Of a stretch of 6,920 bases of DNA, positions 6,443 through 6,920 are shown in pieces. The DNA is taken from contig CALFSV010000340.1 in NCBI GenBank assembly GCA_937916485.1, forward strand, positions 1-6,920, in the 5' to 3' direction. The notes under the pieces are model-generated. The model did not search any database. It was given only the letters and a program-made list of their open reading frames with translations, and was not told the DNA's origin. A program made the translations under genes and the position numbers. Each line of letters starts with the position of its first letter. Position 1 is the first letter of the stretch. The DNA comes from an uncultured Paracoccaceae bacterium. Its GTDB lineage: Bacteria; Pseudomonadota; Alphaproteobacteria; Rhodobacterales; Rhodobacteraceae.

Positions 6443-6518
6443 CGAAGCACTGAAAGCTGCCTTAGGGGCAATCGCAGCGAAAGTTTACTTGTCCGCAAAG
6501 CAGTCTTTAGTGCTTGGC
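6443..6518. repeat. Large imperfect inverted repeat
   Basis: Bases 6445-6460 (AAGCACTGAAAGCTGC) pair with 6500-6515 (GCAGTCTTTAGTGCTT) with one mismatch and two G-T wobbles, around a 39-base loop. The seven outermost pairs (AAGCACT with AGTGCTT) are perfect, and beyond one mismatch C6443-G6517 also pairs. The left arm overlaps a GCAGCGAA octamer (6439-6446) and another sits in the loop (6474-6481). It could be a palindromic intergenic repeat, a MITE remnant or a structured RNA; nothing distinguishes these here. Confidence 0.45.
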
Positions 6519-6549
6519 CTAAAAATGTCTGCTACCGCAGTTGGTGGCG

Positions 6550-6688
6550 CGAAACAAAACCCCATCCAAATGAATCCGCCACCCCAACTCTTAACACCCT
6601 GCGCGTGGACCGTGCCCCTGCATTAAGGGGGGTTGGCCTGTGTGCCGTGGCTCATGGAGCGTGGGGGTTGGGCGCAGTAACCCCCGGC
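6550..6688 (+). repeat. Right copy of the degenerate ~130-bp dispersed repeat
   Basis: Blocks CGAAACAAAACC (6550-6561), CCCAACT (6583-6589), GTGCCGTGGCTCATGG (6642-6657) and GCAGTAACC (6674-6682) appear in the order and orientation of those at 119-246. The distance from the third block to TAACC is 36 bases here and 39 on the left. The end of this copy also matches 66-84 at 16 of 19 positions. One GGACC pentamer, the motif that crowds the left flank, is at 6606-6610. Homology is suggested, not proven. Confidence 0.4.
6663..6685. repeat. Hairpin GGGGGTT / AACCCCC
   Basis: Seven perfect pairs (6663-6669 with 6679-6685) enclose a 9-base loop GGGCGCAGT. It is GC-rich but not followed by a T run on either strand, so it is not a standard terminator. 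It occupies the end of the right repeat copy, where the left copies keep TAACC but not the full stem. Confidence 0.4.
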
Positions 6689-6690
6689 CG

Positions 6691-6729
6691 CCAATACCGC
6701 AGCGCGACCCGACGGCAGGGTAGTATTGG
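6691..6729. repeat. Inverted repeat CCAATAC / GTATTGG
   Basis: CCAATAC (6691-6697) and GTATTGG (6723-6729) are exact reverse complements around a 25-base loop. It directly follows the hairpin at 6663-6685, so 6663-6729 could fold as two consecutive stems. Confidence 0.4.
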
Positions 6730-6920
6730 TTTAGCCCAGTGCTAACCTTCAAAGGCATTGGTGTTGGATGATGGATATGGTCGAATTTGGTGATGGAGCC
6801 GTGCGCAAAGCTAAACTAGAAATGGCTTGAACAGTTACGTCAAATTCCGTCGAAAGTTAAACGCTGCGTTCGACCACAGTTGCTGGCCATCCTACGACCG
6901 GCATCCGCCTCCCGATCGAA

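Larger units (their letters stand above)
6314..6920. other. Non-coding right flank with repeats and hairpins
   Basis: About 600 bases without a supported gene. Frames of 76 and 103 codons in 6396-6745 have low-complexity, family-less products and no ribosome sites. The first 100 bases after the LysR stop show no clear terminator. From 6436 to 6730 the stretch is rich in inverted repeats and holds the right copy of the dispersed repeat. Positions 6741-6920 show nothing I can assign; short frames run off the window edge on both strands, but none looks like part of a known protein. Confidence 0.5.

Noticed and set aside
6396..6745. Overlapping plus-strand frames of 76 and 103 codons after the LysR gene
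   Set aside because: Neither has a ribosome site or recognisable sequence, and both run through the hairpins and repeat copy.
6772..6832. Tiny frame beginning ATGATGGATATG
   Set aside because: It encodes only about 20 residues and has no ribosome site or recognisable product.

Overview
The window carries one compact catabolic-type gene module between two non-coding flanks. Moderately high GC, a Bug-family binding protein with a TctA/TctB tripartite tricarboxylate transporter (TTT), a divergent LysR-type regulator and frequent GTG/TTG starts suggest a free-living alphaproteobacterium, most likely of the Rhodobacterales/roseobacter kind. That placement is an inference from gene style, not from a marker gene.

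Layout. Positions 1-599 hold no convincing gene. The first ~246 bases are GC-rich and repetitive (nine GGTCC/GGACC pentamers and a tandem 7-bp repeat), and 247-599 looks like degenerate intergenic DNA with small inverted repeats. Positions 600-5274 are a four-gene minus-strand operon, transcribed in the order sulfatase, tctC, tctB, tctA, with gaps of 36, 12 and 7 bases. Positions 5275-5368 are a short divergent control region. Positions 5369-6313 are a plus-strand LysR-family regulator. Positions 6314-6920 again hold no supported gene, but contain several hairpins and blocks that resemble those of the left flank in the same order.

How the genes fit together. The sulfatase has the cysteine-type maturation motif (CMPAR, Cys49) and no signal peptide, so it should act in the cytoplasm. 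TctC is a secreted periplasmic binding protein, and TctA/TctB form the membrane carrier. The simplest reading is that a sulfated organic compound, probably also carrying a carboxylate, is captured in the periplasm by TctC, imported by TctAB, and desulfated inside the cell. The LysR-type protein, divergently transcribed, probably senses the compound or its product. A 27-bp inverted repeat lies across its own promoter and is the best operator candidate. The substrate cannot be read from the sequence.

No tRNA, rRNA, CRISPR array, integrase or intact insertion sequence was seen.
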